This document shows positions 53,888-62,959 of a DNA stretch of 64,000 nt, in pieces. This DNA is from Oscillospiraceae bacterium. GTDB taxonomy: Bacteria; Bacillota; Clostridia; Oscillospirales; Oscillospiraceae. Below the pieces are notes generated by a model. It saw only the letters and a list, made by a program, of their open reading frames with translations, did no database searches and was not told the origin of the DNA. A program made the translations under genes and the position numbers. Every line of letters begins with the position of its first letter. Within the stretch, counting starts at the first letter, position 1. The stretch covers positions 1-64,000 of the forward strand of contig WQXY01000007.1 in assembly GCA_009781515.1 (NCBI GenBank), read 5' to 3'.

Positions 53888-54286
53888 ATGGCAGCACCCA
53901 AAGGCAAGAAGACCAGAACCAGACGCCGCGAACGGAAAAATATTGATAAAGGTGCGGTTCACATTAGATCATCTTTTAACAACACGATGGTTACAGTGAC
54001 GGACGTGCACGGAAATGCCATATCGTGGGCATCTGCAGGTGGTATGGATTTTAGGGGAAGCAGAAAATCAACTCCCTTTGCCGCTCAAACAGCAGCGGAG
54101 GCGGCAGCAAGAGCCGCAATGGAACACGGTCTTAAAACAGTAGAAGTCTACGTTAAAGGACCCGGCTCCGGTCGCGAAGCCGCAATCAGAGCTTTGCAGA
54201 CAGCAGGACTTGAAGTTACCATGATTAAAGATGTAACACCAATTCCTCACAATGGTTGCAGACCGCCGAAACGGCGTAGAGTATAA
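53888..54286 (+). CDS. rpsK: 30S ribosomal protein S11
   Basis: 132 residues. [24 protein letters not shown] and [16 protein letters not shown] are conserved; platform protein near the mRNA exit. Confidence 0.98.
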   Translation: MAAPKGKKTRTRRRERKNIDKGAVHIRSSFNNTMVTVTDVHGNAISWASAGGMDFRGSRKSTPFAAQTAAEAAARAAMEHGLKTVEVYVKGPGSGREAAIRALQTAGLEVTMIKDVTPIPHNGCRPPKRRRV

Positions 54287-54301
54287 GGAGGTAAACAGAA
54301 T

Positions 54302-54928
54302 ATGGCAAGATATACAGATGCAGTTTGCCGCCTATGCCGCAGAGAAGGACAAAAACTTTTCTTAAAAGGCGACAGATGCTACACAGACAAATGTGCAGCC
54401 GACCGCAGACCTTACCCTCCGGGACAACATGGTCAGGGACGCTCCAAAACATCAGAATATGGATTGCAATTGCGTGAAAAGCAAAAAGCAAAGAGATATT
54501 ACGGGATTTTAGAAAGCCAGTTTCGCGGATATTTCGATATGGCAAGCAAACGTAAGGGTAAAACAGGTGAAAACCTGCTCGCCATTTTAGAAAGCCGCCT
54601 CGACAACACAATTTACAGATTAGGCTTTGCTATGAGTCGCGCCGAAGCGAGACAACTCGTGCTTCACGGACATTTTCTCGTAAACGGCAGAAAGGTAAAC
54701 ATACCGTCATTTCTTGTTAAACCGGGTATGATTATCTCTCTCAGAGACAAAAGCCGACATCTCGATAAGCTGAAAATGGTTATCGAAGCAAACTCCTCAA
54801 GACAACCGCCGGGCTGGTTGGATTATGACGCAAACTCACTGATTGCAAAAGTGTCATCAATGCCGACAAGAGAAGACATTGACTTCCCGATTGAGGAACA
54901 GCTCATAGTCGAGTTGTATTCTAAGTAG
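54302..54928 (+). CDS. rpsD: 30S ribosomal protein S4 (zinc form)
   Basis: 208 residues. Starts [25 protein letters not shown] with the Cys zinc site of the C+ form; S4 RNA-binding domain [30 protein letters not shown]. Often the autoregulator of the alpha operon. Confidence 0.98.
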   Translation: MARYTDAVCRLCRREGQKLFLKGDRCYTDKCAADRRPYPPGQHGQGRSKTSEYGLQLREKQKAKRYYGILESQFRGYFDMASKRKGKTGENLLAILESRLDNTIYRLGFAMSRAEARQLVLHGHFLVNGRKVNIPSFLVKPGMIISLRDKSRHLDKLKMVIEANSSRQPPGWLDYDANSLIAKVSSMPTREDIDFPIEEQLIVELYSK

Positions 54929-54977
54929 CGGATTACCCCGTGTAAGTACACGAAATAATTGTAGGAGGGTATCATTC

Positions 54978-55922
54978 ATGATAGAAATCGAAAGACCACG
55001 CATTGAGTGCATAGAGTCCCCGGAAGATGACTCGTACGGCAGGTACGTGGTTGAACCGCTCGAACGCGGATATGGAACAACACTCGGAAACTCACTTCGC
55101 AGAATACTGCTCTCATCACTCCCCGGAACAGCAGTGACAACAGTAAAAATAGCAGGCATTCAACATGAATTTTCAACTATCCCCGGTGTTAAGGAAGATG
55201 TCACGGAAATTATCTTAAACATCAAAGGATTAGTTGCAAAGCTTCACTCGGACGGTCCGAAAACGGTATATATTGAAGCATCGGGCGAGGGAATTGTCAC
55301 AGCAGGTGACATTAAAGCCGACGCAGAGGTTGAGGTACTAAACCCCGATATGCACATAGCGACACTCAGCCCCGACGGAGCACTGAGCATGGAGCTTACA
55401 ATAGACCACGGACGCGGATATATGTCTGCCGAGCGTAACAAGCTGCAGCAGCCGATTATCGGAGTTATTCCGATTGACTCCATATACACTCCGGTTCAAA
55501 AAGTCAACTACACCGTTGAAAACACACGTGTTGGAAACGTCACTGACTTTGACAAACTGACGATAGAAGTATGGACGGACAAAACTATCACAGCAAGAGA
55601 CGCACTGTCTCTCGGAGCCAAAATCCTTTGTGACCACTTTACACTCTTTACAGATTTATCCGATACAATCGGCGATAAATCAGTAGTTGTAGAAAAAGCT
55701 GAAACACAAAGAGATAAGGTTCTCGAAATGACAATCGAAGAACTCGACTTGTCGGTCAGAAGCTTCAACTGCCTTAAGCGTGTAAATATCAACACGGTAG
55801 AAAATCTGATTTCAAGAACAGAAGATGATATGATTAAGGTTCGCAACCTCGGACGCAAGTCACTTGAAGAAGTTATCCACAAGCTCTCTATGATGGGATT
55901 ATCCCTCAAAGCCGAAGAGTAA
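54978..55922 (+). CDS. rpoA: DNA-directed RNA polymerase subunit alpha
   Basis: 314 residues, normal. N-terminal dimerisation domain ([22 protein letters not shown]) and C-terminal domain ([23 protein letters not shown]...[16 protein letters not shown]), which contacts UP elements and activators. GGAGGGTA upstream. Confidence 0.98.
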   Translation: MIEIERPRIECIESPEDDSYGRYVVEPLERGYGTTLGNSLRRILLSSLPGTAVTTVKIAGIQHEFSTIPGVKEDVTEIILNIKGLVAKLHSDGPKTVYIEASGEGIVTAGDIKADAEVEVLNPDMHIATLSPDGALSMELTIDHGRGYMSAERNKLQQPIIGVIPIDSIYTPVQKVNYTVENTRVGNVTDFDKLTIEVWTDKTITARDALSLGAKILCDHFTLFTDLSDTIGDKSVVVEKAETQRDKVLEMTIEELDLSVRSFNCLKRVNINTVENLISRTEDDMIKVRNLGRKSLEEVIHKLSMMGLSLKAEE

Positions 55923-55956
55923 AAAACGTCAATGTAGTACATGTTTTCCTCCCTGC

Positions 55957-55989
55957 CGTCATTGCGAGGAGCGAAGCGACGTGGCAATC
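55957..55989. repeat. Dispersed REP-like element between rpoA and rplQ
   Basis: GTCATTGCGAGGAGCGAAGC followed by GACGTGGCAATCC has imperfect dyad symmetry (ATTGC...GCAAT). This sequence type is a common dispersed repeat in many bacterial genomes. Its presence inside the alpha operon lengthens the gap to 102 bases. Confidence 0.6.
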
Positions 55990-56024
55990 CAGACCACAGA
56001 TATACAATTTAGGAGGAACAAAAA

Positions 56025-56366
56025 ATGCCGGGAACACGAAAATTAGGTAAACCGACGGATCAACGCATGGCGATGCTCCGCCAACAGGTTACTGACTTTA
56101 TCGATAACGGAAAAATGGAAACAACTGTCACACGTTGTAAAGAAATAGCACCTCTCGCCGAGAAGATGATTACACTCGGCAAGAAAAATACTCTTGCATC
56201 ACGCCGCCGTGCTGTATCCTTTATGACCCGTGAAGATGTTGTGAAGAAGCTCTTTGACGAAACAGCCCCGGGCTACGCAGAGCGAAACGGCGGATACACA
56301 CGCATAACCCGCACGGGAGTACGCCGTGGTGACGGTGCCGAAACAGCAGTACTTGAATTAGTCTAA
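56025..56366 (+). CDS. rplQ: 50S ribosomal protein L17
   Basis: 113 residues. [37 protein letters not shown] is the family core. AGGAGGA upstream. Last gene of the supercluster. Confidence 0.98.
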   Translation: MPGTRKLGKPTDQRMAMLRQQVTDFIDNGKMETTVTRCKEIAPLAEKMITLGKKNTLASRRRAVSFMTREDVVKKLFDETAPGYAERNGGYTRITRTGVRRGDGAETAVLELV

Positions 56367-56376
56367 TAAATGTATT

Positions 56377-56412
56377 AAAATTCAAGTGGTCACTTTGACC
56401 ACTTGAATTTTT
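56377..56412 (+). terminator. Rho-independent terminator of the ribosomal supercluster
   Basis: AAAATTCAAGTGGTCA/TGACCACTTGAATTTT with a 3-base loop and TTTTTG after it; a very stable 16-bp stem. Confidence 0.92.
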
Positions 56413-56430
56413 GTTTGGGGGATTATTATT

Positions 56431-57852
56431 ATGACATATGACTTAATTATCGTCGGAGCGGGACCTTGCGGAATTTATGCAGCATGGGAGGCAAACAAAC
56501 TCTCGCCGTCTGCAAAAATCCTTTTAATCGACAAAGGGTATGATATATACAAAAGAAAATGCCCCATAATGAGCAAAAAGGCAAGACTTTGCCCAATGTC
56601 AGACTCCCCCGACGGCTTTGCGGGGTGCAAGCCTGCATGTTCCGTTACCTGCGGCTTTGGCGGAGCAGGAGCGTATTCGGACGGAAAGTTTAACATAACA
56701 ACAGAATTTGGCGGCTGGCTCGGTGACTATATGCCCGCATCATCTTTGTTGGAGCTAATAAACTGCGTAGATGAAACAAATCTGGCACACGGAGCGCCGA
56801 CAGATATCACAGACCCCGAAAGTGAGCATGTCAATCAGATAGAGCAAAGGGTCTACGGAGCGGGACTTAAACTGCTCAGAGCAAGGGTTCGTCATCTCGG
56901 TACAGAAATGAACCTGCGGGTTATGAAGTCGATATACGACGTATTATCGCAGAAAGTCGAAATACTCTTTGAAACCGAAGTTGCGGACATACTCACCACA
57001 AAAAAAGGTTCAGACACCCATGCGGTCGGAATTGTCACCAAAAAGGGGCAGGAAATCCAAGGTAAGGAAATCCTTATCGCACCCGGAAGAGACGGCTCTG
57101 CATGGCTTTCGGGCATCTTGGAGAAAAATGGCATACCCGTCACATGCAATCAGGTGGACATCGGCGTCAGAGCAGAAACATCAAATGTTGTCATGCGCGA
57201 TATAAACAAGCATCTCTATGAGTCCAAGCTTATTTTCAATTCATCAACAGGCTCTGTGGTGCGAACATTTTGCTCAAACCCCTCGGGCTACGTGGTTGTT
57301 GAAAATCACAGCGGAGTTATTGCGGCAAACGGACATGCATTTTATGACCCGAAGCTCGGCTCTGAAAATACAAACTTTGCCCTGCTCGTATCGCATATAT
57401 TCACAAAACCGTTTAACAAACCAAACGAATATGCCCGCGAAATTTGCAGGCGTGCAAACGATTTATCCGGCGGCGGACTGATTATCCAAAAATTCGGCGA
57501 TATTTTACGCGAAAGACGCTCAACAGAAAAACGCATAGCCGAAGGTTTCTTAGAGCCGACACTAAAAGAAGCGGTCCCCGGCGATTTAGGATTAGTACTG
57601 CCATACAATACAATGGTCAGCCTTATTGAAATGACCAAGGCACTTGACAAAGTGACACCGGGTTTTGCTTCGGAGCACACACTGTTTTATGGTGTCGAGG
57701 CAAAATTCTACTCGGCACGTCCTGAGCTGTCAGCAAACCTTGAAAGTGCGATAAAAGGCTTATATTGCGCAGGTGACGGAGCAGGCATCACACGAGGGCT
57801 TGCACAGGCGGGAGCCGCAGGCGTCCATGTCGCAAGAGTAATCTTCGGGTAG
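56431..57852 (+). CDS. FAD-dependent dehydrogenase of the COG2509 type
   Basis: 473 residues. N-terminal Rossmann fold IIVGAGPCGIYAAWEA (GxGxxG), a Cys-rich stretch (KCPIMSKKARLCPMS...CKPACSVTCGFGGAGAYSDGK) and C-terminal GLYCAGDGAGITRGLAQAGAAGVHVA, which closes the FAD site. Cytoplasmic, no signal peptide. Members are uncharacterised oxidoreductases found in many anaerobes. Only a weak GGGGG-type ribosome binding site follows the ribosomal terminator. Confidence 0.85.
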   Translation: MTYDLIIVGAGPCGIYAAWEANKLSPSAKILLIDKGYDIYKRKCPIMSKKARLCPMSDSPDGFAGCKPACSVTCGFGGAGAYSDGKFNITTEFGGWLGDYMPASSLLELINCVDETNLAHGAPTDITDPESEHVNQIEQRVYGAGLKLLRARVRHLGTEMNLRVMKSIYDVLSQKVEILFETEVADILTTKKGSDTHAVGIVTKKGQEIQGKEILIAPGRDGSAWLSGILEKNGIPVTCNQVDIGVRAETSNVVMRDINKHLYESKLIFNSSTGSVVRTFCSNPSGYVVVENHSGVIAANGHAFYDPKLGSENTNFALLVSHIFTKPFNKPNEYAREICRRANDLSGGGLIIQKFGDILRERRSTEKRIAEGFLEPTLKEAVPGDLGLVLPYNTMVSLIEMTKALDKVTPGFASEHTLFYGVEAKFYSARPELSANLESAIKGLYCAGDGAGITRGLAQAGAAGVHVARVIFG

Positions 57853-57923
57853 TGCGCTTGAAAAAAGTTCGCTTATATGTTAAAATGTCCTGATTATTCT
57901 ACAGAAATCGGGAGGAAGATGTT

Positions 57924-58898
57924 GTGAAACAAACGATAACACACGGTCTATCGTTAATAGCGTGTGTATTGCTTGTGTTTGTTGTTTCTTCATGTCAGTT
58001 TCTTCCGGGCGGCACAAGCACACCTGCACCTACCACTTCGTCAAGTACCTCGCCGCCGCCAACCGAAACACCCGACTTACCTCCGTCATACTACGACTTC
58101 CCCGAGCCGGAAGCCCCCGGTATATCCGTTAAAGCAAACGATTTGGCTGTCATGGACTATTCCAATTCAAACCTTGGTTATTTTATGGTTAAGTCATTAA
58201 AAGAGACATCAAGCCTGCTTCGTGTGCTTATTATCGGACCCGAAGAAGAGCAGTACAATTTTGTGCTTCAACCAAACAGTGACTTTCAAGCATTTCCTCT
58301 GCCTTTTGGAAATGGCAAGTATACGCTTGGTTTATATGAAAATATAGAGGGCGACAGATACACACCTGTAATAACACACAACATTGATGTAACTATTATC
58401 GACGAGTTTGCGCCGTTTTTACGCTCAAATCAATATGTCAATTTTAACAGAAGCACAAAAGCAGTAAGTATTGCAGCACAGCTTGTTGCAGGGCACGATG
58501 AATTACTCGGCAAGGTGGAAGCTATTTATGAGTTTGTTATTGCAAGTCTTGTCTACGACTATGACTTGGCAGAAGCTGTTTCGCAAGGATATATTCCCGA
58601 TTTGGACGAAGTTTTGCAAAGAGGAAAAGGGATTTGCTTTGACTACTCGGCACTTATGACAGCCATGCTTCGCAGTCAGGGAATTGCAACCAAGTTAGTT
58701 ATCGGCTATGCCGGTGATGTATATCACGCATGGATTAGTGTCTACTCCGATGAACAAGGATGGATAAGAGGCGTAATAAGGTTTGACGGTCATCAGTGGA
58801 CCCTTATGGACCCGACTTATACATCTAATTCCAATAACCCGGGAGCAGGTTCATTTATCGGAGACGGTTCAAATTATCATCCGTTGTACTTTTTTTAG
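57924..58898 (+). CDS. Lipoprotein with transglutaminase-like domain
   Basis: 324 residues from a GTG (GGGAGG upstream). Signal peptide with lipobox VVSSC (Cys ~24), a Pro/Thr/Ser-rich stalk, and a transglutaminase-like fold with Cys in GKGICFDYSALMTAMLRSQG, His in DVYHAWISVY and Asp in WTLMDPTY. Members act as proteases or cross-linkers on the cell surface. It ends 12 bases before the pilus-type operon and may share its transcript. Confidence 0.87.
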   Translation: MKQTITHGLSLIACVLLVFVVSSCQFLPGGTSTPAPTTSSSTSPPPTETPDLPPSYYDFPEPEAPGISVKANDLAVMDYSNSNLGYFMVKSLKETSSLLRVLIIGPEEEQYNFVLQPNSDFQAFPLPFGNGKYTLGLYENIEGDRYTPVITHNIDVTIIDEFAPFLRSNQYVNFNRSTKAVSIAAQLVAGHDELLGKVEAIYEFVIASLVYDYDLAEAVSQGYIPDLDEVLQRGKGICFDYSALMTAMLRSQGIATKLVIGYAGDVYHAWISVYSDEQGWIRGVIRFDGHQWTLMDPTYTSNSNNPGAGSFIGDGSNYHPLYFF

Positions 58899-58910
58899 GG
58901 AGATGACTTT

Positions 58911-59957
58911 ATGAAAGAAAAAACAATAGCAAATTCATATCTTTCGTTTTTTTGTGCGGAGCTCGCTATGCTTGTTGATGCAGGGCTCACAATAAATGAA
59001 AGTATTCAAATTTTGCATGAGGACGAAGTGTCCCATGACGGAAAGGAAGTACTAAAAAAGCTTGCTGACGAGCTGTCCGTCGACAATCAGTTTTCAAAAG
59101 CACTGCGCCGGTGTGCAGTTTTTCCGAATTATATGATACAAATGGTTGAAATAGGCGAAAAAACAGGGCGTATTGAAGAAACATTAAAAGCATTGACAGA
59201 ATATTATGACAGGCAAAGCCGTCTTACTGTCGCAGTAAAAAAATCCGTGTTATACCCTGCCATAATACTTGTGTTAATGATTGTTGTCGTGTTGGTTCTG
59301 ATAATTCAAGTGCTTCCGATATTTAGCGATGTTTTTGGAAGATTAGGCACACAAATGTCGCCCGTAGCTACGGCTCTGATGAATTTCGGAAGTATACTGA
59401 CCGGGGCCTCTGTTGTGATAGCAGCAGTTGTGGCTTTGATATTCGTTTTTATTGCAACTGTTTTACTGTCAAATAAGCTTCGTTCATCCGTAAACGCTGC
59501 ATTTCTTAATATGTGGGGCAATAAAGGAATATTCGGGAAAATAGCAACGTCAAGATTTGTATATGCAATGGCGCTAAGCATGGCAAGCGGACTTGACACA
59601 TTAGACGCAATAGAAATTGCCTCTAATGCAAGCGGCGGCTCTAAATCGGTTGATGAAATGCATAAAAAATGCAATGAGCTTATAAATGGTGGAGCACCGA
59701 TACATGAAGCTCTCACAAAGTCGGGAATATTATCAAATCAAAGCGGAAAAATGCTCGCTATCGGGACAAGAAGCGGTAAGGCAGATTTGGCAATGACAGA
59801 AATTGCAAGAAAAAGTGATGTTGAAGTCAGAGAGCGCATTGACGCAATCGTAGGAAAAATCGAACCTGCCTTAGTAATTTCTTCTTCTGTAATTGTAGGT
59901 GTAATCTTAATGTCGGTTATGCTGCCGCTTATGGGAATAATGACATCAATAGGGTAA
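58911..59957 (+). CDS. pilC: Type II secretion/type IV pilus inner-membrane protein (PilC/GspF)
   Basis: 348 residues. Two GspF cytoplasmic domains (LAMLVDAGLTINESIQIL and ALSMASGLDTLDAIEIAS) with membrane segments at ~113-137, ~160-187 and ~317-340. Provides the membrane platform for pilin assembly by the ATPases. First of six tightly spaced genes. Confidence 0.88.
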   Translation: MKEKTIANSYLSFFCAELAMLVDAGLTINESIQILHEDEVSHDGKEVLKKLADELSVDNQFSKALRRCAVFPNYMIQMVEIGEKTGRIEETLKALTEYYDRQSRLTVAVKKSVLYPAIILVLMIVVVLVLIIQVLPIFSDVFGRLGTQMSPVATALMNFGSILTGASVVIAAVVALIFVFIATVLLSNKLRSSVNAAFLNMWGNKGIFGKIATSRFVYAMALSMASGLDTLDAIEIASNASGGSKSVDEMHKKCNELINGGAPIHEALTKSGILSNQSGKMLAIGTRSGKADLAMTEIARKSDVEVRERIDAIVGKIEPALVISSSVIVGVILMSVMLPLMGIMTSIG

Positions 59958-59964
59958 CGATAAA

Positions 59965-60294
59965 ATGAAAAGACCGGATATTTTCAAAAAAAATGCATGG
60001 GATATCCTGAAAGGGGCTGTCTTACCTGTGCTTTTCACCTTGGCTGTTGTGCTGATGATTGTGTATGCAATTAACGAAACAGGGGAAAGCTCAAAACAGG
60101 AAGGTGCAAGGATATTAGAAGACAGCATCCGTCGAGCTGTTATTACGGCTTATGCACTTGAAGGTCTCTATCCCTCTACGATTGAACATATCGAACAAAA
60201 TTTCGGAGTTTTTATTGACAGAGAAAGATTTATAGTGCATTACATGGCTTTTGGTTCAAATATGATGCCCGACATTGTGGTGATAAGCAGATGA
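59965..60294 (+). CDS. Pilin-like membrane protein
   Basis: 109 residues. Basic N-terminus, one transmembrane helix (~19-36) and a short external part with a pilin-like helix (QEGARILEDSIRRAVITAYALEGLYPSTIEHIEQ). Resembles minor pseudopilins without the canonical Glu5. Seven bases after pilC and overlapping the next gene by four. Confidence 0.65.
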   Translation: MKRPDIFKKNAWDILKGAVLPVLFTLAVVLMIVYAINETGESSKQEGARILEDSIRRAVITAYALEGLYPSTIEHIEQNFGVFIDRERFIVHYMAFGSNMMPDIVVISR

Positions 60295-60773
60295 AGAATA
60301 GTTCTAAAAGCAAACATATTGATACCATATTTGTAATGGTGGTTTTTTGCATCTTCGCAGTGTCTGTACTTATTGTGTTGACCCTTAGTGCGGGTATCTA
60401 TCAAAGAATGACGGATATTTCCCGCGACAGGGATGACGAGCGTACCATTTTATCTTATATTTGGACAAAAACAAAATCCGCCGATGATGCAGGCATGATA
60501 CATATCGGGGATTTTAATGGAGTTTCTGCGCTTTTCTACGATGAAATAATAAACGATACATTATATCGCACGGCAATTTACGTTTATGACGGTTGGGTCA
60601 GAGAACTTTTCAGTAACCCCGCAGCAGGGCTCGCCCCGCAGGACGGTGCACGGCTTATAAAGCTCGACAACTTATCATTTGAGGTACAAAAAAACGGGAT
60701 AATTGTTGCCCAAACGGAAAATCTGAGCCTTATGCTCTTTCCGCGTGCAAGAACATACGGGGAGGCGGCATAG
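60291..60773 (+). CDS. DUF4860-like pilus-cluster membrane protein
   Basis: 160 residues. N-terminal transmembrane helix (~12-34), then a beta-rich external domain. The DTIFVMVVFCIFAVSVLIVLTLSAGIYQ segment and the position among pilin genes match the DUF4860 proteins of Clostridia. Overlaps both neighbours by one to four bases. Confidence 0.65.
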   Translation: MKNSSKSKHIDTIFVMVVFCIFAVSVLIVLTLSAGIYQRMTDISRDRDDERTILSYIWTKTKSADDAGMIHIGDFNGVSALFYDEIINDTLYRTAIYVYDGWVRELFSNPAAGLAPQDGARLIKLDNLSFEVQKNGIIVAQTENLSLMLFPRARTYGEAA

Positions 60774-61219
60774 TGACGATAAACAGATCTAAGTCATCAT
60801 TGTTTTTAATAGAGCAGCTTATTGCAATCGCAGTGTTTGCAATTTGTGCGGTTGCATGCATTCGGATTATCAGCACAGCATATTTTTACTCAAGAGACAG
60901 CAGAGATATCGGCTTTGCAATAATTGCCGCAGAAAACGCCGCAGAAAACTTCAAAGCAGTCTCGGGAGATTTTGAAATTGTTGCCGACATACTCGGCGGC
61001 AGCAAAACACAAGCAGACGGCAATCTTGTGATAACGGTTTATTATGATAACGACTGGCAAATAACCGATGATACAAATGCGTCGTTTGTTCTTTACTTAA
61101 ACAGCGGGAGCGTTAAGGAACTTTCATCATTTCGTCTGATTGAAGGAAATGTAAGCGTAGAGAGAACTTCGGGAGACGAGCTTATATCATTTGGTATAGC
61201 AATAACCACAAAGGGTTAA
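60773..61219 (+). CDS. Prepilin-like protein
   Basis: 148 residues from a GTG overlapping the previous stop. The N-terminal SLFLIEQLIAIAVFAICAVACI has the E5-type hydrophobic helix of type IV prepilins, with a basic leader (MTINRSK). The rest is a small beta domain. Likely a minor pilin. Confidence 0.7.
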   Translation: MTINRSKSSLFLIEQLIAIAVFAICAVACIRIISTAYFYSRDSRDIGFAIIAAENAAENFKAVSGDFEIVADILGGSKTQADGNLVITVYYDNDWQITDDTNASFVLYLNSGSVKELSSFRLIEGNVSVERTSGDELISFGIAITTKG

Positions 61220-61233
61220 GTTAGGAGTATTTC

Positions 61234-61662
61234 ATGAAATCAAGCGGAATTGGCGTCGGCAGCATTTCTATAGTGCTTGTATTTACCGTGCTGAGCCTAA
61301 CTGTTTTTTCGCTTATTATGCTTTACGTTTCGGGAAACGATAAGGCACTTGTTGATGCAAAAGCCGAAGCTGTTAAAAACTATTACTCGGCAGATGCCGA
61401 GGCAGAAGCTATTTTGGCAGAAATTATGTCATCGGAAAATTTACCTGAGAGTATTAACGGGTCAGCTATTTATAGTGAGTTTGACAGTATTAATATGACG
61501 GAAAAAATAAGCTTCGTAGCGCCGATTTCAGAAACAACCGCCTTATATGTAAACATTGTCCGCAAAGATGATAATTTTGATATTCTTTCGTGGAAAATGG
61601 TTATGATAGACACACCCGGTTATGACGGGTCGCTAAACTTATGGCCCGGCACATCAAATTAA
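61234..61662 (+). CDS. Pilin-cluster single-pass membrane protein
   Basis: 142 residues. N-terminal helix (~9-32, SISIVLVFTVLSLTVFSLIMLY) followed by 'AKAEAVKNYYSADAEAEAILAEI', a helix typical of PilX/minor-pilin-like proteins. Function inferred only from context. Confidence 0.65.
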   Translation: MKSSGIGVGSISIVLVFTVLSLTVFSLIMLYVSGNDKALVDAKAEAVKNYYSADAEAEAILAEIMSSENLPESINGSAIYSEFDSINMTEKISFVAPISETTALYVNIVRKDDNFDILSWKMVMIDTPGYDGSLNLWPGTSN

Positions 61663-61678
61663 AGGAATGGACACAACT

Positions 61679-62734
61679 ATGATTTTAGAATGGTTAAAAC
61701 TCGCTGTTGAGAAAAAAGCATCGGATATTTTTATCGCATCAGGCAGAAGCATTACATTTAAGATTAACGGAGTTATAACACCGCAAAACGGTGAAAAAGT
61801 AACACCTGCCGAAGCGGAGCAGCTGATAACAGGGCTGTTTGATTTGGCAAATAAAAAAATGGACAAATACATCGGAGCGGGCGATGATGACTTCCCCGTT
61901 ACTGTTCCCGGAGTTGCACGCTTTAGGGTAAATGCTTACAGGCAAAGAAATACAATGTCTGCCGTAATCAGAGTTGTCATGTTTGATTTGCCAAACTACA
62001 AAGACTTGCGTATTCCTGAGCAGGTTATGGATGTAGCGCATGAAAATAACGGTCTTGTTCTTGTGACGGGTCCTGCAGGCAGCGGAAAGTCTACAACCCT
62101 TGCATGTATCATTGATGAAATTAATAAAACAAAAAATTCACATATAATTACGCTCGAGGACCCGATAGAGTTTATTTACTATGATAATAAGAGCTTTATC
62201 AGTCAACGCGAGATTTCTTCCGATACAACTTCATATATGGACGCCTTGCGTGCATGTCTTCGTCAGGCTCCAAATATTATCTTGCTCGGTGAAATGCGTG
62301 ACCATGATACAATTTCCGCCGCTATGACTGCGGCCGAAACAGGTCATCTCGTAATTTCGACCCTGCATACCGTGGGAGCGGCAAATACCATTGACAGAAT
62401 TATTGACACATTCCCGCCGGGGCAGCAGCAACAAACCCGTATACAGCTTTCTATGGTGCTTCGCAGTGTTATTTCTCAAATACTAATTCCGGATATTAAT
62501 CATAACTCAATTCCGGCATTTGAGATAATGAAAGTAAATAAAGCAGTTACGAACATCATAAGAGAAGCAAAGACTCATCAAATTGACGGTGTAATTCAAA
62601 ACTCGTCAGATGAAGACATGATAAGCATGGACGCATATCTGTTAAAACTGTACAGAAACGGTGATATTGAAAAGGAAACGGCGCTCGGATATGCATCCAA
62701 TGTTGAGCAGATGCAAAGGCAAATAAGCCTGTAA
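61679..62734 (+). CDS. pilT: PilT-like retraction/secretion ATPase
   Basis: 351 residues from the ATG at 61679 (AAAGGA 12 bases upstream); the earlier ATG at 61667 overlaps that site. N-terminal PAS-like domain, Walker A GPAGSGKSTT (~126-135), Asp box ITLEDPIEF, Walker B ILLGEMRD, His box STLHTVGA. GEMRD with an E-to-R context is the PilT form, while PilB/GspE carry a zinc motif that is absent here. No PilB is in the window, so an extension ATPase must lie elsewhere or this enzyme serves both roles. Confidence 0.85.
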   Translation: MILEWLKLAVEKKASDIFIASGRSITFKINGVITPQNGEKVTPAEAEQLITGLFDLANKKMDKYIGAGDDDFPVTVPGVARFRVNAYRQRNTMSAVIRVVMFDLPNYKDLRIPEQVMDVAHENNGLVLVTGPAGSGKSTTLACIIDEINKTKNSHIITLEDPIEFIYYDNKSFISQREISSDTTSYMDALRACLRQAPNIILLGEMRDHDTISAAMTAAETGHLVISTLHTVGAANTIDRIIDTFPPGQQQQTRIQLSMVLRSVISQILIPDINHNSIPAFEIMKVNKAVTNIIREAKTHQIDGVIQNSSDEDMISMDAYLLKLYRNGDIEKETALGYASNVEQMQRQISL

Positions 62735-62772
62735 ACAGAGGGAAAGCTGTCAGATTTGTAAGCTTAGAGGTA

Positions 62773-62801
62773 TTGAAAAATCTGCATAAATATGCTATTA
62801 T
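62773..62801 (+). promoter_or_regulatory. Promoter of the (Asp-Ala)n gene
   Basis: TTGAAA, 17-base spacer, TATTAT. It predicts a ~150-base leader before the ATG at 62960. Confidence 0.6.
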
Positions 62802-62849
62802 TCAACGCAGATGTATAAAAATAATATGCATTTTCCATAGAGACTGAAC

Positions 62850-62928
62850 TCTCTAAAAAGCGTTTAACCGTGTTGCACGACAGCAAAGCGGCTGAAAACG
62901 GGGAATCCCAACCCCAGAACAAAAGAGA
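62850..62928 (+). other. Structured 5' leader, possible riboswitch or ncRNA
   Basis: Outer TCTCT (62850)/AGAGA (62924), inner CGTTT (62861)/AAACG (62896), and hairpins CGTG-TTG-CACG, CAGC-AAAGCG-GCTG and GGGG/CCCC (62900-62915). The GACAGCAAAGC segment loosely recalls the c-di-GMP-I core, but the GG(C)AAACC half and the P3 receptor are missing, so I do not assign a class. Confidence 0.4.
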
Positions 62929-62959
62929 CTAATACTAAAAAAAGTAAGGGGAAAGAAAA

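Noticed and set aside
62850-62928. c-di-GMP-I (GEMM) or glutamine riboswitch
   Set aside because: GCAAAGC and a CGTTT/AAACG closing stem recall parts of these classes, but the other obligatory conserved bases are missing, so only a generic structured leader is reported.
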